A stretch of DNA of 64,000 nt from Bradyrhizobium erythrophlei. Its GTDB lineage: Bacteria > Pseudomonadota > Alphaproteobacteria > Rhizobiales > Xanthobacteraceae. Every line of letters begins with the position of its first letter. Within the stretch, counting starts at the first letter, position 1. Positions 33,575 through 42,114 of the stretch are shown here, in pieces. The stretch covers positions 4,887,501-4,951,500 of the forward strand of contig FSRD01000001.1 of assembly GCA_900129675.1 (NCBI GenBank), written 5' to 3'. The position numbers and the translations under genes are program-made. The notes beneath the pieces were generated by a model, which saw only the letters and a program-made list of their open reading frames with translations, ran no database searches and was not told the origin of the DNA.

Positions 33575-34107
33575 TGAGGCGCTTCCTGGATTGCAGCGAC
33601 ACGCTTGACCAGGTTGGCCTGGAACACCGCAGCCCTTGCTGAGTCACCTTCCTCCGGAGCGAACGCGGCGTATATCGTACCAGTCGGAACAAATGGACCG
33701 TTGGTGATCTCGTGAACCACCAGCAAATCGGACCGGATTATCAAGGTGTGGAAATGCGCGCTCGACATGCGATAGTAGAACGGATGGCGGCCACCTTTCT
33801 CGGCGAGCGAAACGATCCGCTCAATGTTTCCGTCTTCGTTGAATACCACGATGTCGACTTGGCCCTCGACGACGTGAAAAGATTCGCTTTTTCCCGGATG
33901 CTTGTGCGGGCGAATATAGGAGCCGGCTTCAATCGCGATAATCATTTCGTGAAGCTCGTCGTTGCTTCCCGGATGGGCATTGATGCGAACACGCCGCTTT
34001 GGCGTCTTGCGGACGGCCTGACGGAGCACCTCGATGTCCTCACTTCCGATCGTAGCGATCGGACCTTCTGCCAGAAAGACCTCGGGAGACCTTTGGATTA
34101 GTGCCAT
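33571..34107 (-). CDS. WbuC-family cupin protein
   Basis: A 178-residue single-domain cupin. The metal-binding stretch is RPHKHPGKSESFHVVEGQ with three His and one Glu, and HFHTLIIRSDLLVVHE forms the second motif. WbuC proteins are found in many O-antigen clusters; their reaction is not established. Its ATG lies within the last codons of the upstream methyltransferase gene (10-bp overlap) and its stop overlaps the SDR start. Confidence 0.82.
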   Translation of the reverse strand: MALIQRSPEVFLAEGPIATIGSEDIEVLRQAVRKTPKRRVRINAHPGSNDELHEMIIAIEAGSYIRPHKHPGKSESFHVVEGQVDIVVFNEDGNIERIVSLAEKGGRHPFYYRMSSAHFHTLIIRSDLLVVHEITNGPFVPTGTIYAAFAPEEGDSARAAVFQANLVKRVAAIQEAPQ

Positions 34108-35363
34108 GATGACGATCCCGATATTATTGATCCCGGAACTCCACCAAAAATCGAGCGGAACTGAACACCGCGCTTCGCCAGCGGAGCCAGCTTGTCGCGG
34201 ATCTTATGCTCCATACCCGGCGCAACGGCAAACAGGCAGGTTCGAACTCGATTGTCCTGAAGGAATGCTTGCGATGGAATCACCCGGACACGAAACCCCG
34301 GCGGGAAATAACCACACTTGTTGGGGTCGTCATCGACAGCCGCCGCCACGTATTCCGACAGATCGAATGCGTTAACGAACATCACGGCCTGATGTCCAAT
34401 GCCGAACAGTGCGACGCCATCTCCGGAAGGTCCTGCCGCAGCCGCGACCAGCGATTGCACGGATTGCCTGGTCGATTGCAGGCTGGAAACGTAAAGTCGA
34501 AACAGATCGGACTGCGACACGAACGCCTGGGTAACATCCGCTTCGCCTTCACTCGCGGAGGGTCGCAGCACGGCGACCAGGGCATCTTCTAATTCGCCAG
34601 GGTAGCGATGGACGTCCACAACCGCGTAGCCCGCCTTCGCTGCCAGCGAACGAAGTGTACTTTCGACGAAGTAGCTGACGTGCTCTTCCCAGATAAACGA
34701 ATAATCGCGCGCGGCGAGAAATTTGGTGCTGTCAGGGACCTCGACAATGAGCACGCCGTCTGCAGATATCAATTGTCGTAACCCGCGAAGTCCGCCGAGA
34801 GGATCGTGACAATGTTCCAGCAGATATCGGCACGAGACGATATCTGCCTTTCCGTGGACGTCGGCAATTTCAGCAAGATTTGCCGCATTCAATCCGAGTT
34901 GCCAGGTTTCGAGATAGGGAAAGCCTTTGCCTTGGCCCGATGGAGGCGGCCTCGTTTCCAGAGCCAACGAATTTAAGCCGCGCCGTTCGAGACGATTGAG
35001 GAGCGGCTGGTCGAATGGGCCGACGCCAAATGAGGAGACTGCCTTCGAGCAATGCCCGGACAGCAGGCGGTCGACGACGGAATCAAGATGGCCTTCCGGC
35101 TCTCGGTATTTAATCCAGGGGAGCCTCGGCATCACCGCATCAACCGGAAGCGGCTCGCGAAGCTGGATAAGCTGGCATCGCGCGCACTGATCCAGGCGAA
35201 GATTATGGCATTCAACCGGTTCTTTTGGTGCTGTAAAACGATTGCAGACGGGCACCTGCTTAAACGACAGACCGCAGTCGTTCAGCAGTCCACCGCACAG
35301 CCTGCAATGGAAACCCGTCGCTATCCCCATGCTTACGACCACGCTCTTCTCGACAAAGTCCAT
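34098..35363 (-). CDS. Sugar C-methyltransferase-like protein, second copy
   Basis: A 421-residue protein with the same layout as the product of 31495-32772: N-terminal cysteines (FHCRLCGG, LDQCARCQLIQL) for zinc, a divergent SAM domain (SFGVGPFDQPLLNRL), DIVSCRYLLEHCHDPLGGL, the IWEEHVSYFVESTLR segment corresponding to the catalytic EHxSY motif, and a C-terminal VALFGIGHQAVMFVNAF domain. The glycine-rich SAM loop is atypical, so activity is less certain. ATG at 35363 is chosen; an ATG at 35330 sits closer to the first Cys. Confidence 0.72.
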   Translation of the reverse strand: MDFVEKSVVVSMGIATGFHCRLCGGLLNDCGLSFKQVPVCNRFTAPKEPVECHNLRLDQCARCQLIQLREPLPVDAVMPRLPWIKYREPEGHLDSVVDRLLSGHCSKAVSSFGVGPFDQPLLNRLERRGLNSLALETRPPPSGQGKGFPYLETWQLGLNAANLAEIADVHGKADIVSCRYLLEHCHDPLGGLRGLRQLISADGVLIVEVPDSTKFLAARDYSFIWEEHVSYFVESTLRSLAAKAGYAVVDVHRYPGELEDALVAVLRPSASEGEADVTQAFVSQSDLFRLYVSSLQSTRQSVQSLVAAAAGPSGDGVALFGIGHQAVMFVNAFDLSEYVAAAVDDDPNKCGYFPPGFRVRVIPSQAFLQDNRVRTCLFAVAPGMEHKIRDKLAPLAKRGVQFRSIFGGVPGSIISGSSSWH

Positions 35364-35548
35364 GGCCTGACCGCTGCGCGCTCCGGATAGGCTCTCGCTA
35401 CCAATATTGCGAGAGAGACCATTTTGAAACGCAAAGCTGTAGGCGAATATTGGAATCAAGACAACTGGCTGCTGGTCGGAACGGGGATGTCGCGACCCCT
35501 GGGACGAGGTGTGTCATCGAATACGGCATCGATGACTCTCGCAACGAC

Positions 35549-36757
35549 TCAAAACCCGCGCAGGTCGGCATGCTCATCGCGTGCTCCAGCTGGAACGGGG
35601 CTGGCACCGGTGCCAGCAGCGGTAATCATCTCTCTGCGTGCGTCGTCCATCCGACGAATCCAATCGGTGATGCGCCGACGGTTGAGAATGAGCGTGAACC
35701 GATTTCGCAACGAGTGCACCATCAGGTAAAAGGGCGAGAATGGCCTGAGGCGAAAGGTTAACCAGCCGAGGGCAAGAATCCGACCCATCGTGCCAAAGCC
35801 AATGGTCTGATGAATTGCCGCCAAAGCCTTGATATCGGTGTCAGTACCACCCGCGACCTTAACAATAACATTGGGATCGGCGTTCCGGCCATTCCAAACC
35901 AATTGCAGGCGAGCCGCGCTAAACCGCAACCGCCGGGCAAACAAATCAGGATAATCCGGGGCAAGCTGGCCGACGATCGAAGTCGAGAGCCGCTCTCGCG
36001 CAATCTCTAGCTGGCGGGTGTTTTCGTTTTGATCAAGCAGTGTGGAACCGGAGAGGGTGCTGGCAGCCACCCGAAATACCGCCCGAACGCCCGGCACGTA
36101 AACGAAGCCGTGCTGAAAGGCGAGAATCCTTTCGACGATGATGTCGTGGAATACTCCGAGCGTTACGTCAAATCCGCCGGCAACCCGTAGAAGGTCGGTC
36201 CTGTAGACCGCGGTGGTGCTGCAAATCCAATGGTCGGTGCTCTCGATGCGGCGGCAGATGGTCTGTGGATCCAGGTATTCGGTGCGAAAGGAGGGTGGTG
36301 TGATCGGCCGGATCCCCCGCAACGATCCGTCGCTGCCGACAATCGCGATTTGACTGCAGGCGAGTGCCGCGGCCGGCTTGTTGTCGAGCGCGCGCACCAG
36401 CGGCATATAGAGATTCGGAGTTACGAAATCGTCGGCACCGAGAAATGAGACGTAGCGGCTGCGTGCCGCTGCAAGACCTCTATTGAGCGCCGCCGGCGCA
36501 CCTTGATTTGTCTTGCAGCGAATGACCGTGATCCGCGGGTTCAGCGCCTCAAGGAAGGCGAGCATAGCCTCGCTATCATCGGTTGATCCGTCGTCTACGA
36601 TGATGATTTCGATTTCGCGGGTTTCCCCCTCCAGGATGCTCGCCACCGCTCGAGGAAGAAAATCCATCTGATTGAAATTTGGAATAACAACGGTGAGCAG
36701 CGTTTCCGGGCGCGATGATTGGTTCCTGTTGGCAGCGGCACTGTCTGACATCATCAT
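35549..36757 (-). CDS. Glycosyltransferase family 2
   Basis: A 402-residue GT-A enzyme: LTVVIPNFNQMDFLPRAV, IIIVDDGSTDDS and SFLGADDFVTPN carry the nucleotide-sugar and metal-binding acidic residues. After residue about 230 the sequence is helical and basic without a clear transmembrane pair. It should add one sugar residue to the growing O-antigen repeat. It is separated by about 185 bases from the gene below and 155 from the one above, larger than most gaps of the cluster. Confidence 0.85.
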   Translation of the reverse strand: MMMSDSAAANRNQSSRPETLLTVVIPNFNQMDFLPRAVASILEGETREIEIIIVDDGSTDDSEAMLAFLEALNPRITVIRCKTNQGAPAALNRGLAAARSRYVSFLGADDFVTPNLYMPLVRALDNKPAAALACSQIAIVGSDGSLRGIRPITPPSFRTEYLDPQTICRRIESTDHWICSTTAVYRTDLLRVAGGFDVTLGVFHDIIVERILAFQHGFVYVPGVRAVFRVAASTLSGSTLLDQNENTRQLEIARERLSTSIVGQLAPDYPDLFARRLRFSAARLQLVWNGRNADPNVIVKVAGGTDTDIKALAAIHQTIGFGTMGRILALGWLTFRLRPFSPFYLMVHSLRNRFTLILNRRRITDWIRRMDDARREMITAAGTGASPVPAGARDEHADLRGF

Positions 36758-36912
36758 CTACCGGCGCCGCCAGCGGTCCATCGTCGGTCCGGAGAGCTGT
36801 GGCAAGATAAGCCAAGGCTCAACATTCGAGCATTATGCGTCGAATTCATGGCTGCACCAAGGCTCTAAGATGAGCACGCCAACCCGCGTTGGCGGGAGCG
36901 CGCGTCGAAAGA

Positions 36913-37575
36913 TCATTCAAAGAAAATGAATTCATGGTCGCCGGTATAGCCGCTCTGCTTGAAAACAAACTCCCATTCGTCCGGAGTGTGAAACGCGCGG
37001 CAGGTCAACTGCCAATACATCAGGTTCACTTTCTCCCGCTCGTTACGATAGGCCTCGACGCAGATATATTTGGCACCGCGGCCAACGCGCTCGATCTCCC
37101 GGAACGCCGCGTACAGATCGTAATTGTAGAGATTGTGCAGTGTATTGATGGAGACCACGAGATCGAAATGCTTGTCCGGGTGGGGGAGTTTTGCCGCATG
37201 TCCGGCCTGACAGAAGGGTTTTACGTCCTCCATCGTGTGGGCGATGCCGTAGGCAGAAATATCGATCCCCGCAACCTCGAGTCCCGGCACGCTGGCCCGG
37301 AAATCGTGGAGTAGAAAGCCCTTGCCCGAGCCGACATCGAGCACCCGCATTCCAGGCTTAATACCGTAAGCGGCGACCATCGCGTCCGCTACCTTGCGCC
37401 ACCGGCCGTCGTAGTTGTAGCCGCCATAGCCGGTCTCGCGGCTGCCGTCCCAATAGTCGTAGTCGAATTTCACGGCCATTTCGGCGACGTTGGCCTTGTC
37501 GCGCTGCGTGACGCGTGCCAGATAGTCACGCTTGGTCGATTTGTGGACGAGGCTGACAAACTCCCGATAGGCCAT
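36913..37575 (-). CDS. Class I SAM-dependent methyltransferase
   Basis: A 220-residue methyltransferase. Motif I VLDVGSGKGFLLHDF (around residue 78), VAGIDISAYGI for the ribose-binding acidic residue, and HFDLVVSINTLHNLYNYD as motif IV region are clear. The N-terminal DYWDGSRETGYGGYNYDGRW is distinctive and is seen in sugar or small-molecule methyltransferases of such clusters. Its start is 27 bases from the stop of the kinase gene, so same operon. Confidence 0.83.
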   Translation of the reverse strand: MAYREFVSLVHKSTKRDYLARVTQRDKANVAEMAVKFDYDYWDGSRETGYGGYNYDGRWRKVADAMVAAYGIKPGMRVLDVGSGKGFLLHDFRASVPGLEVAGIDISAYGIAHTMEDVKPFCQAGHAAKLPHPDKHFDLVVSINTLHNLYNYDLYAAFREIERVGRGAKYICVEAYRNEREKVNLMYWQLTCRAFHTPDEWEFVFKQSGYTGDHEFIFFE

Positions 37576-37602
37576 CTTGGTTCCTTTGGTCTGCTGAACT
37601 CT

Positions 37603-38631
37603 TCAGGTGAGAATCTCGCTGAGCTTCGCCCTGGCTTTTTCGATTTGCCTGGCGCAACGCTCATCCCACTCACCCGTCTCGGCAAAGGATCGGCGCGCGG
37701 CACCGACCGGCAGGAAATCGTTGAGCATGATGCATACCCATTTTATCCGGCAGGCATCGAGCAGGAGCCGACACCGGGCCGTTGCCGCGGCATCGAATTT
37801 TAGCCCCTCCGCGAGCCCTGCAATGAAGCGGTCAAGATGCCGGAGCGGAACCGGAACTTCCGGCTGACAAAAGAAATCCACCACAAGCTTCGCGGGATCG
37901 TCGCGCCCCGCATACTCGAAATCGAGAAAGACCAGCCGACCGTCGGCGGCGAGCGCGTTGTGAAACCCGAAGTCGGATGGCGAGAGGCAGCATTCGGCGT
38001 CAGCCAGACGGCCGTGCATGTCGAGGCCGAGCGCGCGGGCCTCACGCGCGAGCCTGCTCTTCACGGCGTTCCATGCCGGGCGCAAGGTCGCGGAAATGAA
38101 GCGACCGGCTTCCGCGACGCGAGGTGCCTGCGGATCGAGCGCCGCAAGACGCGAGAGTCGGTGCTCCACGATCTGCAGGTGATCGGCAATGCTGAAGCAG
38201 GATTCCGACGCCCGAACCAAATTCGGGTGCAGTTGGGCGTTTATCGCAAGTATAAAACCAGCGGCGACGTCAACGTGCGCGGCCTCCAGCTCAGTCGCAA
38301 CAAGTTTTCTGCCCGGCACAAAGTCATAAAGCGCCGCTTGCGCGAGGGTGTCCCTCAAAAACGGCTGCGGAATGGCGCGAACGCCGCTCCGCCAGGCGCG
38401 ATCCAGAAAATCCCATTCGGTCGACAGCCGGTCGCGGCCGTCGCGCGGGTCGCTGAAATACCGCTTTAGGGCGAGCGGGGCGCCGGCGTCCATATCGAGG
38501 CGGTAGACCTGATTGTTCTTGCCGCCCGCGAGGCGTGAGAGCGAGCGCGCATGCCCCCGGCCGGCGCTCTCTGTCAGACGGCTTGCGAGGGCAAGCAACG
38601 TCCCGTCTGCAAGCGTGTCAGACTCGTTCAT
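37603..38631 (-). CDS. APH-family (aminoglycoside phosphotransferase-like) kinase
   Basis: A 342-residue kinase-like protein. GGKNNQVYRL is the glycine-rich loop, ALKRYF carries the ATP-binding Lys, LSPSDFGFHNAL holds the catalytic Asp and metal-binding Asn, and LVFLDFEYAG the second metal-binding Asp. The usual HGD is replaced by PSD. In sugar clusters such enzymes phosphorylate small molecules or sugars. Its start overlaps the end of the HAD gene by 14 bases. Confidence 0.75.
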   Translation of the reverse strand: MNESDTLADGTLLALASRLTESAGRGHARSLSRLAGGKNNQVYRLDMDAGAPLALKRYFSDPRDGRDRLSTEWDFLDRAWRSGVRAIPQPFLRDTLAQAALYDFVPGRKLVATELEAAHVDVAAGFILAINAQLHPNLVRASESCFSIADHLQIVEHRLSRLAALDPQAPRVAEAGRFISATLRPAWNAVKSRLAREARALGLDMHGRLADAECCLSPSDFGFHNALAADGRLVFLDFEYAGRDDPAKLVVDFFCQPEVPVPLRHLDRFIAGLAEGLKFDAAATARCRLLLDACRIKWVCIMLNDFLPVGAARRSFAETGEWDERCARQIEKARAKLSEILT

Positions 38632-39244
38632 GGTTCAAATCCGCAGTGATCACCGCCCACGATAAGCGCCGATGAAGGTTTCCCATGTTCTCTGCGACAC
38701 GAGCAAATTGGTTTGCGGGGTCGAACAGAATACGGCGCATCCCGTCAGGGAAGCCCGGCATTGTGAAAATTTCGGGAAGATCATCGATGAAGATTTCACA
38801 GCGAGTGACGGCAGCGCGCGCGATTTTTTCTTCTTTCGTCAATTCAAAAAAGACGCAGGACGGATCTATTTGTAACGTACCTTCTCCCATTAAACTGTGT
38901 GCAGAAAGGAATCCGCGCGCCGCCGCATGCATGTCGTACTTCGGTCCCAGAATCGGGTATCTGGTCTTGTGGCTGACGATAAAGAGCTCGTGGCCGGCCT
39001 TGCGCGCGGCCGCGACAAAGCCGGCAAAGCCCGGATAGGGCGCGACCAAGTCCATGCGCGCACCGTAAATATAACCCTGCAGTTCCGTGAAATCGTCATT
39101 GCGGCCGGCGCCATTGAGGTGATCACGGACGCTGTTCTTGTCGTGCCCGAGTTCCGCCGGGATCAAGCCGCGTTCAAGCGCGGCTGCGTGGAATACGCCA
39201 TCGTAGCATGCGATCGTGTTGTCGAAGTCGATGCCGATGCGCAT
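38618..39244 (-). CDS. HAD-superfamily phosphatase
   Basis: A 208-residue HAD protein. Motif I is GIDFDNTIACYD (nucleophile Asp 5, acid/base Asp 7), LFIVSHKTRYP is motif II, a Lys in ELTKEEKIARA suits motif III, and IFIDDLPEIF gives the acidic motif IV. It lacks the zinc loop of GmhB. It may remove the 7-phosphate of a heptose bisphosphate in this pathway, which is inference from context. Overlaps the kinase gene. Confidence 0.75.
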   Translation of the reverse strand: MRIGIDFDNTIACYDGVFHAAALERGLIPAELGHDKNSVRDHLNGAGRNDDFTELQGYIYGARMDLVAPYPGFAGFVAAARKAGHELFIVSHKTRYPILGPKYDMHAAARGFLSAHSLMGEGTLQIDPSCVFFELTKEEKIARAAVTRCEIFIDDLPEIFTMPGFPDGMRRILFDPANQFARVAENMGNLHRRLSWAVITADLNHERV

Positions 39245-39247
39245 GGG

Positions 39248-40297
39248 CTACCCGGACCGCCGCAGCGACATTTCGATCAGCGGCCGCCCGATTTTGCCCG
39301 ACGCCAGATCCTGTAGCGCCTGATCGGCCTCTTCCAGCGAATACGGCTTCGACAACAGATCCCGCACCGGAAACCGTCCCGAGCTCAGAAGGCGTGCGAA
39401 GCGGCCATAGTCGCGGTCGGGAACACTGTCGCCGCCCCAAGTGCCGAGCAGGCTCTTTCCCTGATTGAAAACCGATGGATTCAGAGAGAGGATGTCACCG
39501 TGCTTGGCGTTGCCGATCACCACGGCGCGGCCGCCTTGCTGCCGGGTAGCGTTGATCGCTTGCTCCATCACCGCGGCTACGCCGGAAGATTCCACTGCCA
39601 GATCGACGCCCTGCGGCACGATCTTCTTGATCTCGCCGATCACGTCGATTTCCGACGGATCGATCACGTGCGTCGCGCCGTAGATCTTTGCCAGCGCCCG
39701 ACGGGTCGGATTGGGATCGATCCCGATCACCGGCATGGCACCCACCAGCACCGCCGCCATCAGGGCATTGAGGCCGATGCCGCCAGTGCCGAACACGGCG
39801 ACCGCGTCGCCCGGCTGCGCCTTCAGCACGTTATAGATGGCCCCCATCCCGGTCGGCGCAGCACAGCCGAGCAAAACCGCCACATCCATCGGCAAGTTGC
39901 CGGGCAGCACGGTGAGGCGATTTTCGCTCACCACTGCGTGGCGTTGAAATGTAGTTACGCCGCCTGCATTGACCTTCCTCCCGTCCCAAGCATAGACGGC
40001 TCCGCCGGCCTCGATGCCGGTGCCCTTGATCCATGACAGCACCACCTTGTCGTCGGCCTTTACCTTAGTAACGGCGCTGCCGGTCTCGAGAACCACGCCG
40101 GTTCCCTCATGGCCCAGGCAATGCGGCACCCATTTATCTTCGCCCTTGTCACCGCGCCATTCCATGACCTGCGTTCCGCAGACACCGGAATAGGTGATCT
40201 CAACCAGCACCTGGCCGGGCTTGAGCGCCGGGATTTCGATCTCCGTCAGTATCAAGGGCGTGCCCGTCTGAACGAGGAGGGCGGCTTCGGTTTTCAT
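39248..40297 (-). CDS. Zinc-type alcohol dehydrogenase without structural zinc site
   Basis: A 349-residue medium-chain dehydrogenase. Catalytic-zinc ligands appear as GVCGTQ, GHEGTG and LLGCAAPTG; the NAD-binding loop is AVFGTGGIGLNA followed by IGIDPN (Asp for NAD). The four-cysteine structural zinc lobe expected after VVLSW is absent: that segment reads WIKGTGIEAGGAVYAWDG. The substrate is likely an alcohol or sugar of the cluster. ATGA overlap with the transketolase C-terminal gene. Confidence 0.82.
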   Translation of the reverse strand: MKTEAALLVQTGTPLILTEIEIPALKPGQVLVEITYSGVCGTQVMEWRGDKGEDKWVPHCLGHEGTGVVLETGSAVTKVKADDKVVLSWIKGTGIEAGGAVYAWDGRKVNAGGVTTFQRHAVVSENRLTVLPGNLPMDVAVLLGCAAPTGMGAIYNVLKAQPGDAVAVFGTGGIGLNALMAAVLVGAMPVIGIDPNPTRRALAKIYGATHVIDPSEIDVIGEIKKIVPQGVDLAVESSGVAAVMEQAINATRQQGGRAVVIGNAKHGDILSLNPSVFNQGKSLLGTWGGDSVPDRDYGRFARLLSSGRFPVRDLLSKPYSLEEADQALQDLASGKIGRPLIEMSLRRSG

Positions 40298-41226
40298 CTG
40301 TCTCGTCTCAGCGCGCGAACGATTTTATCGGCGATCTGGTGGGCGCTCAGCCCAAGCATCTCGCGGGCGTACTCCTGCTCGCCGGACTTCTTGAAGAAGG
40401 CGTCGGGCGTCCCAAAGCGCACAAAATTCTGGCTCCCCATTTGCGTATCGGCCAACCATTCCGACACCGCCGCGCCGAAACCACCGATCAGCGAATGCTC
40501 CTCGATGGTCGCCACCAGCGTGAAACGGCCGAACGCGTCCTTGAGGAAAGCTTCGTCTAGAGGCTTCACGGTATGGAAGCTCACGACCTGCGCAGAGATT
40601 CCCTTTTCCTTGAGCTTGTGGGCCGCCTCGATGGCCTCAGGCAGCATATTTCCGGTCGACAAAAGGCATACATCCTTGCCCTCGGATACAGGAATTGCCT
40701 TTCCGATCCGGAAGTTCTCGATCGGACCCGCATGCACCACCGGTTCGCCCTTTTTCCCCATGCGGATATAGACCGGACGGTCCTGCTGCATGGCGGCCCG
40801 CAGCGCGGCGCGAACCTCGAACGCATCTCCAGGACAAATCACCACCATGTTCGGAATCGATCGCAGGAACGAGATGTCCTCGCAGGCATGATGGGTCGGG
40901 CCGAGACCGGAATAGGAGAGGCCGGCACCGACCGCAACGATCGTCACGGGGGCTTCGTGATAACAAACGTCGGTGCGTATCTGTTCGAGGCAGCGCGTCG
41001 TCACGAACGGCGTGATGGTGTATGCGACCGGACGAAGGCCGTTCATTGCCATGCCGGCGGCCACACCCATCATATTGGCTTCCGCCACGCCGCAGTTGAA
41101 GAAACGCGACGGATGCCTGGCCTTGAAATTATCGAACAGGCGATTGCCAATGTCGCCCGCCAGCATGACGACGCGAGGCTCTTCGTCGCCGAGCTTGGTT
41201 AGTTCGTCCGCAAACGCATTTCTCAT
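40294..41226 (-). CDS. Transketolase, C-terminal subunit
   Basis: A 310-residue protein equivalent to the pyrimidine-binding and C-terminal domains of transketolase/DXS-like enzymes. NCGVAEANMMGVAAGMA contains the Glu that activates thiamine diphosphate; HHACEDISFLRSIPNM and AIPVSEGKDVCLLSTG are typical. With the adjacent N-terminal subunit it forms one active site that moves two-carbon ketol units. Overlaps both neighbours by ATGA. Confidence 0.88.
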   Translation of the reverse strand: MRNAFADELTKLGDEEPRVVMLAGDIGNRLFDNFKARHPSRFFNCGVAEANMMGVAAGMAMNGLRPVAYTITPFVTTRCLEQIRTDVCYHEAPVTIVAVGAGLSYSGLGPTHHACEDISFLRSIPNMVVICPGDAFEVRAALRAAMQQDRPVYIRMGKKGEPVVHAGPIENFRIGKAIPVSEGKDVCLLSTGNMLPEAIEAAHKLKEKGISAQVVSFHTVKPLDEAFLKDAFGRFTLVATIEEHSLIGGFGAAVSEWLADTQMGSQNFVRFGTPDAFFKKSGEQEYAREMLGLSAHQIADKIVRALRRDR

Positions 41227-42071
41227 GCGAGGCCGAGCTCCTTGTGGGCCTTGACGACTTCTTCAGCGGTCGGCGCGCGATAGTGCCAGTTGTTGTCGTC
41301 CTCCATGAACGACACGCCTTTGCCCTTGACGGTATGCGCAATCAGCGCCACCGGTTTTCCCGAGCCGTTCGGCACGCGCTGCATGGCCTCGGCAAGCGCG
41401 CCGATGTCATGACCGTCGATTTCGTGGGCATCCCAACCGAACGCCGCCCATTTGTCGCGTAGCGGCGCCAGCATCAATGTCTCGTTGGACCGTGCGGTAG
41501 CCTGCCACTTGTTGTAGTCCACGACGACACAGACGTTGTCCAGCTTCTGCGCGGCCGCGAACATCGCCGCTTCCCACACCGATCCCTCGTTGTTCTCGCC
41601 ATCGGACAGCAGAGCGAACACCCGGAACGTTTCGCCCTTGATCCGGCCCGACAACGCCATGCCGCAACCAAGCGGCAACCCGTGACCCAGCGAACCGGTG
41701 GCGGCTTCGACACCCGGCAGCAAATTCGCCGGGGGATGTTCGGCAAGCCGGCAGCCATCCTTGCAGAAGGTGTCCAGTTCCTCGATCGGGAAATAGCCTT
41801 TCATCGCCAGCACCGCATAAAGCGCAGCCGCCGCATGGCCTTTGGACAGGATGAAGCGATCGCGCAACGGGTCATCCGGCCGTTCCGGATTGACGCTCAG
41901 CACGTGCCAATACGCCGCGGTCAGAATATCGGCACATGACAGCGACGAGGCCAGATGCGCCGCTTGCGCCGCGTGCGACATATCGATGATCTTGCCGCGC
42001 AATTGCGCTGCACGGCCTTTCAAGGCGTCAGCGTCGGCTTGTGAGGCGGGCTTGCGGACTGCAACGTTCAT
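41223..42071 (-). CDS. Transketolase, N-terminal subunit
   Basis: A 282-residue thiamine-diphosphate-binding subunit. SKGHAAAALYAVLAMKG, GSLGHGLPLGCGMALSG and LLSDGENNEGSVWEA (the GDG...N magnesium/ThDP motif, here SDG...N) are conserved. GGGAGAGG precedes the ATG at 42071. Split transketolases in sugar clusters are separate from the housekeeping tkt; here the pair could supply sedoheptulose 7-phosphate or add a two-carbon branch to a sugar. Both ideas are inference. Confidence 0.88.
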   Translation of the reverse strand: MNVAVRKPASQADADALKGRAAQLRGKIIDMSHAAQAAHLASSLSCADILTAAYWHVLSVNPERPDDPLRDRFILSKGHAAAALYAVLAMKGYFPIEELDTFCKDGCRLAEHPPANLLPGVEAATGSLGHGLPLGCGMALSGRIKGETFRVFALLSDGENNEGSVWEAAMFAAAQKLDNVCVVVDYNKWQATARSNETLMLAPLRDKWAAFGWDAHEIDGHDIGALAEAMQRVPNGSGKPVALIAHTVKGKGVSFMEDDNNWHYRAPTAEEVVKAHKELGLA

Positions 42072-42114
42072 CGTCCTCTCCCAATCACGCCCCCCGAAGC
42101 GGAGCGTATGGCCG

